Program-made: the position numbers and the translations under genes
DNA from: Microvirga terrestris
GTDB lineage: Bacteria; Pseudomonadota; Alphaproteobacteria; Rhizobiales; Beijerinckiaceae
Assembly: GCF_015694425.1 (NCBI RefSeq)
Contig: NZ_JADQDN010000005.1
Location: 279,407 to 343,406 of the forward strand
Length of the DNA: 64,000 bases
Reading direction: 5' to 3'
Shown here: positions 7,832 to 17,495 of the stretch, piece by piece
Layout of the letters: every line of letters begins with the position of its first letter
Numbering within the stretch: position 1 is the first letter of the stretch
Notes under the pieces: model-generated
What the model saw: the letters and a program-made list of their open reading frames with translations, nothing else
Databases searched by the model: none
What the model was told of the DNA's origin: nothing

Positions 7832-7942
7832 GGCATGACATCTAGGGGGTGCCAGCTTAACCGGCAACCAAGATCGGAGGTGTTTCCCCTGTCATGGGAA
7901 CAGCCCCGATCCTTCCAAAGCCCCGATTTTCTCGACAATGGC

Positions 7943-8644
7943 CTACCCGACCCGGTACTCCCGGCCGGGCTCGTTGGCCGTCAGGTCCGCCAGAACCGTC
8001 TCGCCTGCGACCGCCGTCTGGCCGAGGCCGACGAGGACCTGGGCGTTAAGCGGCACGAAGATGTCGAGACGGGAGCCGAACCGGATCAGGCCGAAGCGTT
8101 CGCCGGTGCTCAGGTGGTTGCCAACCTTCACGAAGGACACGATGCGGCGGGCCACGAGACCGGCGATCTGGACCACGCCGATCTTAGTATTCGCCGTCTC
8201 GATGACGAGGGCATTGCGCTCGTTGTCCTCGCTCGCCTTGTCGAGTTCGGCATTGAGGAACAGGCCCGGCGTGTAGAGGATCTGGGTGATGCGCCCGGTG
8301 ACCGGCGCGCGGTTCACGTGGCAGTCGAACACGTTCATGAACACCGAGATCCGGGTCATGGGCTCGGGCGGCAGGTCGAGTTCGGCCGGGGGCACGGCGG
8401 TGGTGATGAGGTTCACGCGCCCGTCCGCCGGAGAGACCACGAGGCCCTCGCGGACCGGCGTCACCCGCGGCGGATCGCGGAAGAAGTAGCAGACCCACAC
8501 GGTCAGGATGGCGCCGATCCAGCCGAGCGGCGACCAAAGCCAGGCCAGCACGAGCGTCGCGAACAGCGCGATCAGGATGAAGGGATAGCCCTCCTTATGG
8601 ATCGGCACGAAGATGCGGCGCATCGATTCCAGGATGTCGGTCAT
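7943..8644 (-). CDS. psd: Phosphatidylserine decarboxylase proenzyme
   Basis: A 233-residue proenzyme of the short PSD-A type. It decarboxylates phosphatidylserine to phosphatidylethanolamine at the inner membrane. The self-cleavage site is RFGSR near residues 192-196; cleavage between Gly and Ser creates the pyruvoyl group. A two-helix hydrophobic hairpin is near residues 22-50, and VSPADGRV and [12 protein letters not shown] are conserved catalytic segments. pssA follows it, forming a phospholipid operon, with an Atm1-type exporter upstream on the same strand. Confidence 0.96.
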   Translation of the reverse strand: MTDILESMRRIFVPIHKEGYPFILIALFATLVLAWLWSPLGWIGAILTVWVCYFFRDPPRVTPVREGLVVSPADGRVNLITTAVPPAELDLPPEPMTRISVFMNVFDCHVNRAPVTGRITQILYTPGLFLNAELDKASEDNERNALVIETANTKIGVVQIAGLVARRIVSFVKVGNHLSTGERFGLIRFGSRLDIFVPLNAQVLVGLGQTAVAGETVLADLTANEPGREYRVG

Positions 8645-8699
8645 ATTGTCTCAAGCCTTAAGAAGATTTGCGCGGGGATGGCAGGCAAAAGAGCATCCG

Positions 8700-10613
8700 T
8701 CAACCTGCCACGCTCTCGGGGCTGCGTTCCTCTTCCTCGACCCGCTTGAGTGCTTCGCGGGCCTGATCGGCCTCGCGCTGGCGGTTCCACATGGCCGCAT
8801 AGACCCCGCCATGGGCGAGAAGGCTCGCATGGTTGCCGCGTTCAACGATCCGCCCATGATCGAGGACGATGATCTCGTCAGCCCCGATCACTGTGGACAA
8901 CCGATGGGCGATCACCAGGGTGGTGCGGCCGCGGCTGACACGGTCGAGGGCATCCTGGATCTCCTTCTCGGTGAAGGTGTCCAGCGCCGATGTCGCCTCG
9001 TCCAGTACCAGGATCGGCGGTGCCTTGAGGATGGTCCGGGCAATCGCCACGCGCTGCTTCTCGCCGCCTGAGAGCTTGAGGCCGCGCTCGCCCACAGGGG
9101 TATCATAGCCCTCCGGCAGGAGACCGATGAACCGGTCGATCTGCGCGAGGCGGGCCGCCTCCCTCACCTCCTCCGGGGTCGCATCCCAGCGGCCATACTG
9201 GACGTTGTAGCCAATGGTGTCGTTGAAGAGCACCGTGTCCTGCGGGACCATACCGATCACCTTGCGCAGGGAAGCCTGCTGCACCTCGGCGATGTTCTGG
9301 CCGTCGATGAGGATGCGGCCGCTGCTGGGCTCGTAGAAGCGGAACAGCAGGCGCGAGATCGTGGACTTGCCGGCCCCCGAGGGGCCGACGATGGCCACCG
9401 TATGCCCGGCCGGCACCTCGAAGCTCACGCCCTTGAGAATGGGCCGCTCCGGATTGTAGGAGAAATGCACGTCCTCGAAGCGCACGATGCCTGCATTGAC
9501 CTGGAGCGGCTTGGCACCCGGTCTGTCCTGGATCTCGGGGTTGCGGTCGAGGATGTTGAACATGTCGTCGATGTCGATCAGCGCCTGCTTGATCTCGCGG
9601 TAGAGCATGCCCATGAAGTTCAGCGGGATGTAGAGCTGCACCAGCATGGCGTTGACCAGCACGAAGCTGCCGATGGAGGCGTTGCCCGTCATGATGTCCC
9701 GCGCGGCCAGCACCATGACGATGGCCATGCCGATGGAGAAGATCACCGCCTGGCCGGCATTGAGCACGGCCAGCGACGTATAGGTCTGGGTCGAGGCCTT
9801 CTCGTAGCCCGCCATGGAGCGGTCGTAACGGGCGGTCTCCCGCTGCTCGGCACCGAAATACTTCACCGTCTCGTAGTTCAGGAGCGAGTCCACCGCCTTG
9901 GTGTTGGCGTCCGTATCGGAGTCGTTCATCTGCTTGCGGATCGAGATCCGCCACTGGGTCGCCTTGTAGGTATAGGCGAGGTAGATCACCACCATGACGA
10001 AGACGACGGCCGAATAGACCCAGTTGAACTCCCAGGCGAGCAGGCCGAGCACGAGAACGAATTCGAGGATTGTAGGCAGGAGCGTCAGCACAACGAGGCG
10101 CGACAGCTCTTCGATCCCTTCGCGGCCGCGCTCGAGCACGCGGGTCAGGCCGCCTGTCTTGCGCTCCAAATGGAAGCGTAAGGACAGGCGGTGCATGTGC
10201 TCGAAGGTCTGCAGGGCAAGCTGTCTCACCGCATGCATGGCGACCTTGGCGAAGATGCCGTCGCGGACTTGCGTCAGCACCGCCATGAGGATGCGGGTGA
10301 GGCCGTAGATCGCCGTGAGCAGGATCGGCGCCTTCCAGATCCACGACCCGGACGTGGCGGCCACCTCGGTCGCCTGATTGCCGCTGCTCGTGACGGCCAC
10401 GAGCGCGTCCGTCGCCCATTTGAAGGCAAACGGCGTGACCATCGTGACGCCTTTGGCCACCAGAAGCAGACCGAAGGCCAGGAAGACACGTCGCTGGAGA
10501 TCCGGCCGGCCATGGGGCCAGATATAGGGCCAGAGCTTCTTCCAAGTGGCGGCCAAGCCGCTCGGCTCAGGCCGGGCTGCGCCAGTCGTCGGGACGGCGG
10601 TGGAGGGAGGCAT
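8700..10613 (-). CDS. Atm1/HMT1-type ABC exporter (fused permease-ATPase)
   Basis: A half-transporter of 637 residues: six membrane helices (about residues 40-330), then an ATPase domain with Walker A GPSGAGKST, signature LSGGEKQRVA, Walker B ILVLDEATSALD and H-loop IAHRLST. The sequence resembles bacterial homologues of mitochondrial Atm1/ABCB7 (for example LNYETVKYFGAEQ, LNFMGMLYREIKQ), which export glutathione-linked compounds or metal-thiol complexes. It functions as a homodimer in the inner membrane. ATG at 10613 is chosen over an upstream in-frame start because the extension is not family-like. It follows the LysM gene and precedes psd, all on the minus strand. Confidence 0.9.
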   Translation of the reverse strand: MPPSTAVPTTGAARPEPSGLAATWKKLWPYIWPHGRPDLQRRVFLAFGLLLVAKGVTMVTPFAFKWATDALVAVTSSGNQATEVAATSGSWIWKAPILLTAIYGLTRILMAVLTQVRDGIFAKVAMHAVRQLALQTFEHMHRLSLRFHLERKTGGLTRVLERGREGIEELSRLVVLTLLPTILEFVLVLGLLAWEFNWVYSAVVFVMVVIYLAYTYKATQWRISIRKQMNDSDTDANTKAVDSLLNYETVKYFGAEQRETARYDRSMAGYEKASTQTYTSLAVLNAGQAVIFSIGMAIVMVLAARDIMTGNASIGSFVLVNAMLVQLYIPLNFMGMLYREIKQALIDIDDMFNILDRNPEIQDRPGAKPLQVNAGIVRFEDVHFSYNPERPILKGVSFEVPAGHTVAIVGPSGAGKSTISRLLFRFYEPSSGRILIDGQNIAEVQQASLRKVIGMVPQDTVLFNDTIGYNVQYGRWDATPEEVREAARLAQIDRFIGLLPEGYDTPVGERGLKLSGGEKQRVAIARTILKAPPILVLDEATSALDTFTEKEIQDALDRVSRGRTTLVIAHRLSTVIGADEIIVLDHGRIVERGNHASLLAHGGVYAAMWNRQREADQAREALKRVEEEERSPESVAG

Positions 10614-10721
10614 AGGTGAGGATCCAATCGAAATCTGGACCTCGATATAGGCGATCGGCCGGGCGAATTCACCATGCCCTGGCAAATGTTCTGTGCAGCC
10701 GGCTCAAGCACCTGCCTTATA

Positions 10722-12035
10722 CTAGTTGCTCTTGGGCTCCTGCTCGCCCGGCAACACGAAGACCTGGCCCGGATAGATCAGGTCCGGGTTGCGGATCTGC
10801 TCCTGGTTCGCGCCGTAGATCACCGTGTAGCGAAGGCCCTTGCCATAGATCCTCTGGCTGATGCGCCAGAGGTTGTCGCCGCGGGACACGATGGCAGTGT
10901 TGATGTTGGGGATCACCACCGTACCGGCATCGGCCACCTGCCCCTGCGGCAGGGCTGAGGCGATGTCGCGCGAGGTCTGCGGCTGGGAGAACGTCGACGG
11001 ATCGGCGGCCCGCAGCTGAGCCGGCGCGGGAGCCTGAGGTTGAGTCGAGGCAACCTGGGCTGGCACGTTGAAGCCGACCTCGGCCCGGGACCTGACCTGA
11101 CCGGAGACCGGGTCCACATCGTCGAGACGGATGCGATAGTCGCCGGGCTTCACGCCGCTGGCGATGGAGAAGGACACCTTGCCGTCGCCTCCGGCTCCCC
11201 CGGGAGCGATGAAGCTCTCGTTGAGATAGAGCCGAACGGTGGCTCCGGGCGAGGACTGACCCGACACATAGAGCTTCCCCTCCTCCGCCTCCACCGTCAC
11301 GATCTTGATCTCAGGCCGGGCAGCAGGGGGAGGCGCCGAGGCAGCGGGTGCCGGTGGGGAAACGGTTGGAGCGGCACCCGCCTGCTGTTGCGGCACAGGA
11401 GGAGCAGTGGGCTCGGCCGGCTTGGTTTCAGGGTTCGGCGCCTCGGCAACCTTGGCCGCAGGCGGCTCGGGGTTCGATAGAACCACCGTGGGAGCATCCG
11501 GCGAGGTCAGGGTCACCAGCGGCCGGGTCTTGCCGTCCGTAATGACAACCGTCACGGCCTGGGCGGAGCGCTGGCGCGTTCCATCGGGCGCGATGGATTG
11601 CAGCACCACCTGGTGGGATCCGGGCGGCAGGGGCGGCGGCACGATGGCGAAGAGGCCGGATGCGTCGGCCGCAGCGCGGGCATGGACCTGATCGCCCCTG
11701 AGAAGCTCGATGGTGGCGCCGGGCGCGGCGCGGCCGGCAATGACGCTCTCCCCGTCCGGCTCGACGCGGACGACATCGAAGGACGGAACGACAGGCGGCT
11801 CCTTGGCCTGGGCCGGAGGCACCTCATTGGGCTTGGCAGCGGCCTGCTGCTGGCCGGGTGCGGGCTGAGCCGGGGGAGCGGGAGACTGCGCCGTCTGGGC
11901 GGGCGCTGCGTTCTGCAAAGTTTCAGGCTTTCCCGACCAGGACCAGTAAAGCACGCCGAGCAGCACCGCGACGACGGCCGCGGCGGCAGCGCCGAGAAGC
12001 GCGATCGTGCCCTTCAACTCTTTCGGATGCGCCAT
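10722..12035 (-). CDS. Membrane-anchored LysM-domain protein with Ig-like segments
   Basis: A 437-residue envelope protein. One N-terminal membrane helix (about residues 12-33) is followed by a long Ala/Pro-rich low-complexity linker, two beta-rich Ig-like segments (SVIAGRAAPGATIELL and LYVSGQSSPGATVRLYL repeat the same motif) and a C-terminal LysM domain (about residues 370-425: RGDNLWRISQRIYGKG...YPGQVFVLP). LysM binds peptidoglycan glycan strands, so the protein probably tethers the inner membrane to the wall. It diverges from the LOG gene across an 81-bp gap that must contain both promoters. Homologues are common in Hyphomicrobiales but functionally uncharacterised. Confidence 0.85.
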   Translation of the reverse strand: MAHPKELKGTIALLGAAAAAVVAVLLGVLYWSWSGKPETLQNAAPAQTAQSPAPPAQPAPGQQQAAAKPNEVPPAQAKEPPVVPSFDVVRVEPDGESVIAGRAAPGATIELLRGDQVHARAAADASGLFAIVPPPLPPGSHQVVLQSIAPDGTRQRSAQAVTVVITDGKTRPLVTLTSPDAPTVVLSNPEPPAAKVAEAPNPETKPAEPTAPPVPQQQAGAAPTVSPPAPAASAPPPAARPEIKIVTVEAEEGKLYVSGQSSPGATVRLYLNESFIAPGGAGGDGKVSFSIASGVKPGDYRIRLDDVDPVSGQVRSRAEVGFNVPAQVASTQPQAPAPAQLRAADPSTFSQPQTSRDIASALPQGQVADAGTVVIPNINTAIVSRGDNLWRISQRIYGKGLRYTVIYGANQEQIRNPDLIYPGQVFVLPGEQEPKSN

Positions 12036-12116
12036 GATGCTTTTTCTCAAACGCGGCACTTTCCGCCATTTAATCCGTTTATCTTTCAAAAGGCTACGGC
12101 CATAAAGGACAAATTA

Positions 12117-12773
12117 ATGCTCTACGACTCAGCGCGGGAGGCTCCCCGCCTCCCCGAAATGCCCATGTCATCCGTCAAACCGATCAAATCCATCTGCGTC
12201 TATTGCGGCTCCGGCTTCGGAGACGACCCTGTTTTCGCTGAGAATGCGGCCGCTTTGGGCCGTTCGATGGCAGAACAGGGGATCAACCTCGTTTATGGCG
12301 GCGGCAATGTGGGCCTGATGGGCACCGTGGCCCAGTCCGTCCTCGACCATGGCGGTTATGTCACAGGGATTATCCCAGAATTTCTGAAGTCCCGCGAGAA
12401 GCTCCTGGACGACGTGCAGGAAACCCTCGTCGTGCCCGACATGCACACCCGCAAACGGCTGATGTTCGAGAAGGCCGACGCCTTCGTGGCCATGCCCGGC
12501 GGCATCGGCACCCTGGAAGAGCTCGTCGAGCAGATGACCTGGTCGCAGCTCGGCCGCCACACCAAGCCGATCCTGATGCTGAGCACCAAGGGCTTCTGGA
12601 AGCCGCTCCTCACCCTGATTGCCCATATGCGCGAGCAGGGGTTCATCCGTCACGGGCTGGAGCTCAACTATCTCGTGGCGGAGCGAGTGGAAGAAGTAAT
12701 CCCGATGCTGGAGAACGCTGCCCGGCGGGTTGGCATCGTGAGCAACGAAGAGGCGATCGAGAGCCGCTTTTAG
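12117..12773 (+). CDS. LOG family protein (TIGR00730), putative nucleotide phosphoribohydrolase
   Basis: A Rossmann-fold protein of 218 residues. The LOG hallmark PGGIGTLEE and the R-K pair in MHTRKRLMF are present, as are GSGFGDDP and VYGGGNVGLMG. LOG proteins cleave nucleoside 5'-monophosphates to base and ribose 5-phosphate; plant and some bacterial members activate cytokinins. The ATG at 12117 has AAAGGA seven bases upstream; in-frame ATGs at 12159 and 12165 give the more usual family length. It converges on the DMT transporter, with only 9 bp between stops. Confidence 0.9.
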   Translation: MLYDSAREAPRLPEMPMSSVKPIKSICVYCGSGFGDDPVFAENAAALGRSMAEQGINLVYGGGNVGLMGTVAQSVLDHGGYVTGIIPEFLKSREKLLDDVQETLVVPDMHTRKRLMFEKADAFVAMPGGIGTLEELVEQMTWSQLGRHTKPILMLSTKGFWKPLLTLIAHMREQGFIRHGLELNYLVAERVEEVIPMLENAARRVGIVSNEEAIESRF

Positions 12774-12782
12774 AGATGCTGC

Positions 12783-13232
12783 TTATCCTGTGCGGGACAG
12801 CACGAGCCCGCCCAGGATCATGCCTGCCGCAAGAAGCCGTTGCCAGGTGATCGCCTGCACGGGAAGGCCGAAGGCTCCGACGGCATCGAGAACCAACGCG
12901 GCCGCGACCTGCCCGAAGATCAGGGCCGCCACGGTACTGACCACGCCGAGCTGCGGCACACCCCAGATCACGACGGCGACGTAGAAGGCGCCCAAGAGCC
13001 CGCCGAGCCAGGACCACCAGGGCGCCGCGGCCATGGCGCTGCTTGAGGGCCACGAACCGCGAAAGGCGCTGAGCACGGCCAGAATGAGGAAGCCGACTCC
13101 GAAGGAAATGCAGGCGGCCAGGACCGGATCGCCAAGGGACTTCGCCAGTGCGGCATTGATGGGAGCCTGGGCGGACAGAAAAGCGCCGCCCAGAAGAATG
13201 CCCAGGATCGGCAGAAGGATCGTGATGTTCAT
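12783..13232 (-). CDS. DMT family transporter (DUF606/YdcZ-like)
   Basis: A 149-residue membrane protein with five hydrophobic helices. Conserved features of the DUF606 half-size drug/metabolite transporters are present: a LGGAFLSAQAPINAALAKSLGDP segment at the N-terminus, GVPQLGV in the centre, and a GLVLSR end. The ATG at 13232 follows GAGG by seven bases. Such proteins often work as dimers. The substrate is unknown. A family B palindromic repeat lies upstream. Confidence 0.88.
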   Translation of the reverse strand: MNITILLPILGILLGGAFLSAQAPINAALAKSLGDPVLAACISFGVGFLILAVLSAFRGSWPSSSAMAAAPWWSWLGGLLGAFYVAVVIWGVPQLGVVSTVAALIFGQVAAALVLDAVGAFGLPVQAITWQRLLAAGMILGGLVLSRTG

Positions 13233-13285
13233 GAGAGCGCCTCGGGCTCGACTCAGTTTCAGCAATGCCGAACTCTTACACTGAC

Positions 13286-13384
13286 CTTGTCCTGAGGAGC
13301 AGACGAAGTCTGCGTCTCGAAGGAGCTTTCAGAAAGCACGGGAGCCTCCTTCGAGACGGCGCTTCGCGCCTCCGCAGGATGAGG
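13286..13384. repeat. Family B palindromic repeat (about 100 bp)
   Basis: The left half (TCCTGAGGAGC...GTCTCGAAGGAG) is the inverse complement of the right half (CTCCTTCGAGACGG...GCAGGATGAGG), with a short unpaired centre. A second copy at 15541 has the same order of blocks. Between the two copies are only cimA and the GNAT gene. No coding sequence is seen in the element. Confidence 0.8.
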
Positions 13385-13401
13385 TTTGATTTTCGGTTGT
13401 C

Positions 13402-14997
13402 TTAGAGCGTCGCTCCGCCCTTCAACAGCTTGTAGACCATCGAGTCCGTCAGCGCCTGGAACGAGGCATCAATGATGTTGGGCGAGACGCCGATGGTGGT
13501 CCAGCGCTCGCCGGTTCCGTCCGCGAACTCGATCAGCACGCGGGTGACCGCATCCGAGCCGCCCTGGTAGATGCGCACCTTATAATCAACCAATTCAAGG
13601 TCCTGGATCAGGTGCTGGTACTTGCCGAGATCCTTGCGGAGCGCAACGTCGAGTGCATTCACCGGGCCGTTGCCTTCGGCCGCCGAGATCAGCACCTCGT
13701 CGCCGACGCGCACCTTCACGATGGCTTCCGATGCCGTAACCAATTCGCCGACCGCATTGAAGCGGCGCTCCACGTTCACTGAGAAGCGCTCTACGTCGAA
13801 GAAGGCCGGCACCTCGCCGAGCATGCGCTTGACCAGCACGTAGAAGGAGGCGTCCGCTCCTTCGAAGGCAAAGCCCTCGGACTCCTTGCGCTTCACCTCG
13901 TCGAGCACGCGCGCGATGCGCGGATCGCCCTTTTCGAGCGCGAAGCCGCAGCGCTTGAGTTCCGCCAGGATGTTCGACTGTCCGCCCTGATCCGACACCA
14001 GAACTTTACGCGCATTGCCGACGACCTCCGGCTCCACATGCTCGTAGGTGCGCGGATCCTTGAGCACCGCGGAGGCATGGATGCCGGCCTTTGTCGCAAA
14101 GGCGCTCGATCCGACGAATGGCGCGTGGCGGTTCGGCTGTCGGTTGAGGATCTCGTCCACCTGACGCGAGACCAGGGTGAGCTGACCCAATGTCTCCTCG
14201 GTGACGCCGAGATCGAAGCGGGCGGCGTAGCCGTCCTTCAGCTTCAGGGCGCCGATAAGCGTGATCAGATTGGCGTTGCCGCAGCGCTCGCCGAGGCCGT
14301 TGAGCGTGCCCTGGATCTGCCGCGCGCCTGCCTCGACGGCCGCAAGGGAATTGGCGACCGCGCAACCACAATCGTCATGGGCATGGATGCCGAGATGCGC
14401 GCCCGGCACCTCCTTCGTGACCTCTGTGACAATCTCAGTCACCTCGTGCGGCAGAGTGCCGCCATTGGTGTCGCAGAGCACGACCCAGCGCGCGCCCGCC
14501 TCATAGGCGGTCTTCACGCAGGAGAGCGCATAATCGGGATTGGCCTTGTAGCCATCGAAGAAATGCTCGCAATCGACGAGCACCTCGCGGCCCCTCATAC
14601 GGGCGGCCTCGACGCTCTCCTGGATGCCGGTGAGGTTTTCTTCCGGCGTCGTCTCCAGGGCCACGCGCACATGGTAATCCCAGGCCTTGGCGACGAAGCA
14701 GATGGCATCGGCTTTAGCCTCCAGCAAAGCCGCGACGCCGGGATCGTTCGACACGGACCGCCCTGCCCGCTTCGTCATGCCGAAAGCCGTGAATTTGGCG
14801 GCCTTTGTGCGATTCTCAGCAAAAAAGGCGGTATCCAGCGGGTTCGCTCCCGGATAGCCGCCTTCCACGTAATCGATGCCGAGCCGGTCGAGGAGCGCAG
14901 CGATCGCCTTCTTGTCCTCGAGGGAAAAATCGACCCCTGTCGTCTGCGCCCCGTCGCGCAGGGTGGTGTCGAAGAGGGTGACGCGGTCTCGGCTCAT
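13402..14997 (-). CDS. cimA: Citramalate synthase
   Basis: A 531-residue member of the isopropylmalate synthase family, of the CimA type that condenses pyruvate with acetyl-CoA to (R)-citramalate, feeding isoleucine synthesis by a threonine-independent route. The TIM-barrel motif LFDTTLRDGAQTTGVDFS and the metal-binding GIHAHDD are present, with a C-terminal LeuA-type allosteric domain (about residues 390-520) likely to bind isoleucine. The GVDFSLEDK segment separates it from LeuA. The ATG at 14997 overlaps the GNAT stop by 4 bp. Distinction from homocitrate synthase or 2-isopropylmalate synthase rests on overall similarity. Confidence 0.92.
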   Translation of the reverse strand: MSRDRVTLFDTTLRDGAQTTGVDFSLEDKKAIAALLDRLGIDYVEGGYPGANPLDTAFFAENRTKAAKFTAFGMTKRAGRSVSNDPGVAALLEAKADAICFVAKAWDYHVRVALETTPEENLTGIQESVEAARMRGREVLVDCEHFFDGYKANPDYALSCVKTAYEAGARWVVLCDTNGGTLPHEVTEIVTEVTKEVPGAHLGIHAHDDCGCAVANSLAAVEAGARQIQGTLNGLGERCGNANLITLIGALKLKDGYAARFDLGVTEETLGQLTLVSRQVDEILNRQPNRHAPFVGSSAFATKAGIHASAVLKDPRTYEHVEPEVVGNARKVLVSDQGGQSNILAELKRCGFALEKGDPRIARVLDEVKRKESEGFAFEGADASFYVLVKRMLGEVPAFFDVERFSVNVERRFNAVGELVTASEAIVKVRVGDEVLISAAEGNGPVNALDVALRKDLGKYQHLIQDLELVDYKVRIYQGGSDAVTRVLIEFADGTGERWTTIGVSPNIIDASFQALTDSMVYKLLKGGATL

Positions 14998-15503
14998 GAC
15001 GACAACTTCCTGTCTTCGAGCGGTGTCAGACGCTTTTCCATGGTGGTGGTGCCGAGCCATTCGTCACCAAGCGGCACCGTGTTGCGGCGCTGTGGCTGAA
15101 ACCCATGTTTCTGGAAGAAGGGCAGCGCGTTGTCGCTGACCTCGGCGACAAGACGCGGAGCACCGCGCGCGGCGGCAAGCTTCTCGACTGCATCGTAGAG
15201 CATCGTGCCGATCCCCTGGCCCGCCACCGCCGGATGCACGTAGAACAGTTCGATCCGCTCGTTGTCTTTGAGCGCGATAAAGCCGACCGGCGAGCCCTCG
15301 ACGGTTGCGATCAGCGTGAGGCTCTTTGCGAGCTTTTCGGCGAAGGCATCGTCCTCGGCGAGCGCCATCCAGACTTCCTGCTGGCTCTCGCTATAGTCCT
15401 CGCCTGTCAGCTCCGCGATGCTCTCCTCATAGATGTCGACGAGCAGCGGCAGATCGGCCGGCAGGAAAGGGCGAAGCCCCGGTTTCGGCAGTGCCTGTCC
15501 CAT
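14994..15503 (-). CDS. GNAT family N-acetyltransferase
   Basis: A 169-residue acetyltransferase. The acetyl-CoA binding loop is VAGQGIGTMLYDAVEKL (motif A, Q/R-x-x-G-x-G), preceded by the IELFYVHP strand and followed by a NALPFFQKHGF helix, as in YjaB/ElaA-like members. The substrate is unknown. It overlaps cimA by 4 bp (ATGA), so the two are translationally coupled, and the pair lies between two copies of the family B repeat. Confidence 0.88.
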   Translation of the reverse strand: MGQALPKPGLRPFLPADLPLLVDIYEESIAELTGEDYSESQQEVWMALAEDDAFAEKLAKSLTLIATVEGSPVGFIALKDNERIELFYVHPAVAGQGIGTMLYDAVEKLAAARGAPRLVAEVSDNALPFFQKHGFQPQRRNTVPLGDEWLGTTTMEKRLTPLEDRKLSS

Positions 15504-15540
15504 CAGTCGACCTCTTCTTTAAGGCTATAGCTTCCACTCC

Positions 15541-15640
15541 CCTCATCCTGAGGAGCCTGCGGAGCAGGCGTCTCGAAGGAGGATCCAGAGAGTACTGGAA
15601 TCTCCTTCGAGACGGCGCTGCGCGCCTCCACAGGATGAGG
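15541..15640. repeat. Family B palindromic repeat, second copy
   Basis: CCTCATCCTGAGGAGCC (15541-15557) opens the element, GTCTCGAAGGAG and CTCCTTCGAGACGG form the inner stem, and CACAGGATGAGG closes it. Its block order matches the copy at 13286. It lies between cysS and the GNAT gene, both minus strand. Confidence 0.8.
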
Positions 15641-15678
15641 ACAGAGGGAAACAGAACGCCGATTGCGTTGGAGACGGC

Positions 15679-17202
15679 TCATCGCGCCACCTCCCAGGTG
15701 GTGGTGCCGTCCTTGTTGTCCTTCACCACAACATTCAAGGCCGCGAGCTCGTCGCGGATGCGGTCGGACTCAGGCCAATTCTTCGACGCGCGCGCTTCCT
15801 TGCGGGCGGCGATCAGCGCCTCGACCTGTTGAGTAAACTCGGCTGACAATAATTGCTTTTTATCTGTAGTCAGATCGATCCCGAAGAACATAGCAGAAGC
15901 CAACAACTGCCCCGCTGCATCGGCGCCCAACTCATTCTGTTCAGCATGTTCCTCTGAACCACGATAATATCTCGCCCCCCGCGCAGCATTTTCATATCTG
16001 TGCATCAAAGCGAGTGCCTTGGGAGTATTCAGATCGTCGGCTAAGGACTCGATCAATTCGCGAGGCACCGTAGTTTCTACGACACCAATATCCTTGATCA
16101 CAGCACGCCATCTCTCCAGAACTCTTTGACTCTCCTCAAGCCCCTTCGTCGTCCAGTCGATGGGCTGGCGGTAATGGGTGCGCAGCATGTTGAAGCGCAG
16201 CACCTCGCCGGGCCAATCCTGCAGCAGCTCGTTGATGGTGAAGAAGTTGCCCAGCGACTTGGACATCTTCTCGCCTTCCACCTGCAGGAAGCCGTTGTGC
16301 ATCCACACATTGGCCATGCGCGGCGTGTCGAAGGCGCAGCAGGACTGCGCGATCTCATTCTCGTGGTGCGGGAACACGAGGTCGATGCCGCCGCCGTGGA
16401 TGTCGAAGATCTCGCGGGCTGTCGGATCGGCGCAGGTGAGCCGGGTCTCGAAGGCCTGGACGAGGTGCCGCCATGCCATGGCCGAGCATTCGATGTGCCA
16501 GCCGGGACGGCCCGGCGTCGCGATGCCGGCGGGCGAGGCCCAGGCGGGATCCCGCGGGCCCGACGGCTTCCAGAGCACGAAATCCATGGCATCGCGCTTG
16601 TAGGGCGCCACGTCCACGCGGGCGCCGGACAGCAACTCGTCGAGGGAGCGCTTGGAAAAGGCGCCGTATTTCGGCACGCCGGTCAGGTTCTGCATGTCCG
16701 CGACCGAGAACAGCACATGCTCCTCGGCCACATAGGCCGCCCCGCGGGCGATCAGCCGCTCGATGATCATGCGCATCTCGTCGATGTGCTCGGTCGCCCG
16801 GGGCTCGACGAAGCGCGGGGGCTGGCCCGCCTCGTTCACGTCCTCGGGCATGAGCACGCCGAGCGCCCGGATATCGGCGTGGAACTGCTCCTCGGTCTTG
16901 CCCGTGACGGCGCGGATGGCCTCGTTGTGCGGCATACCCGGGTAATCCCGTGCGGCGCGGGCGTTAATCTTGTCGTCCACATCGGTGATATTGCGCACAT
17001 ACGTCACGGCTTCCTTGCCGTACACATGTCTCAACAGACGGAAGAGAAGGTCGAAGACGATGATCGGGCGGGCGTTGCCGATGTGGGCGTAGTCGTAAAC
17101 GGTGGGTCCGCAGACGTAGAGGCGCACGTTCGCAGGGTCGATTGGGACGAAATCGTCCTTCGACCGGGTCAGCGTGTTGTAGAGGCGAAGCTTGGCCGCC
17201 AT
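15679..17202 (-). CDS. cysS: Cysteinyl-tRNA synthetase
   Basis: A class I synthetase of 507 residues that charges tRNA-Cys. Motifs: zinc-ligand Cys in [17 protein letters not shown] (HIGN signature), WHIECSAM with Cys, the HHENE metal site, and KMSKSLGNF for ATP. The C-terminal anticodon-binding domain is complete. A stretch at about 15841-16140, encoding residues near 355-453, has roughly half G+C by hand count and many AT-ending codons, unlike the rest of the gene; this looks like a recombined segment. The reading frame is intact, so the gene should be functional. Confidence 0.96.
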   Translation of the reverse strand: MAAKLRLYNTLTRSKDDFVPIDPANVRLYVCGPTVYDYAHIGNARPIIVFDLLFRLLRHVYGKEAVTYVRNITDVDDKINARAARDYPGMPHNEAIRAVTGKTEEQFHADIRALGVLMPEDVNEAGQPPRFVEPRATEHIDEMRMIIERLIARGAAYVAEEHVLFSVADMQNLTGVPKYGAFSKRSLDELLSGARVDVAPYKRDAMDFVLWKPSGPRDPAWASPAGIATPGRPGWHIECSAMAWRHLVQAFETRLTCADPTAREIFDIHGGGIDLVFPHHENEIAQSCCAFDTPRMANVWMHNGFLQVEGEKMSKSLGNFFTINELLQDWPGEVLRFNMLRTHYRQPIDWTTKGLEESQRVLERWRAVIKDIGVVETTVPRELIESLADDLNTPKALALMHRYENAARGARYYRGSEEHAEQNELGADAAGQLLASAMFFGIDLTTDKKQLLSAEFTQQVEALIAARKEARASKNWPESDRIRDELAALNVVVKDNKDGTTTWEVAR

Positions 17203-17495
17203 GAAACCATACCCCTGTCAGGCCGCAGGCCGGAGGGTGGTTTCGATCTTGGAATGAGAACGAGACGGCTCCAGCCAGCGAAGTGCGCTAGCCGCAAATA
17301 ATCCCGGAAATGAGGATCGTTGCCGTGTTCATGAAGCCATCAATGCCTCTTCAGGCTGAAGCCGTCAAGATTTCCGAATTGGTAATCATATTGAATTTGC
17401 ATGGCCGCATGAAACGGGTTCAGCTTGAGCGCGTTAGAGCTTTGTTCACGCACACTCGTGACATAATGGCACGAGTTCAAACAAAGAGGTCTTCG

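Noticed and set aside
13286..15640. The two family B repeats as ends of a transposon carrying cimA
   Set aside because: The copies are in the same orientation, each is a palindrome on its own, there is no transposase, and no target duplication is seen.
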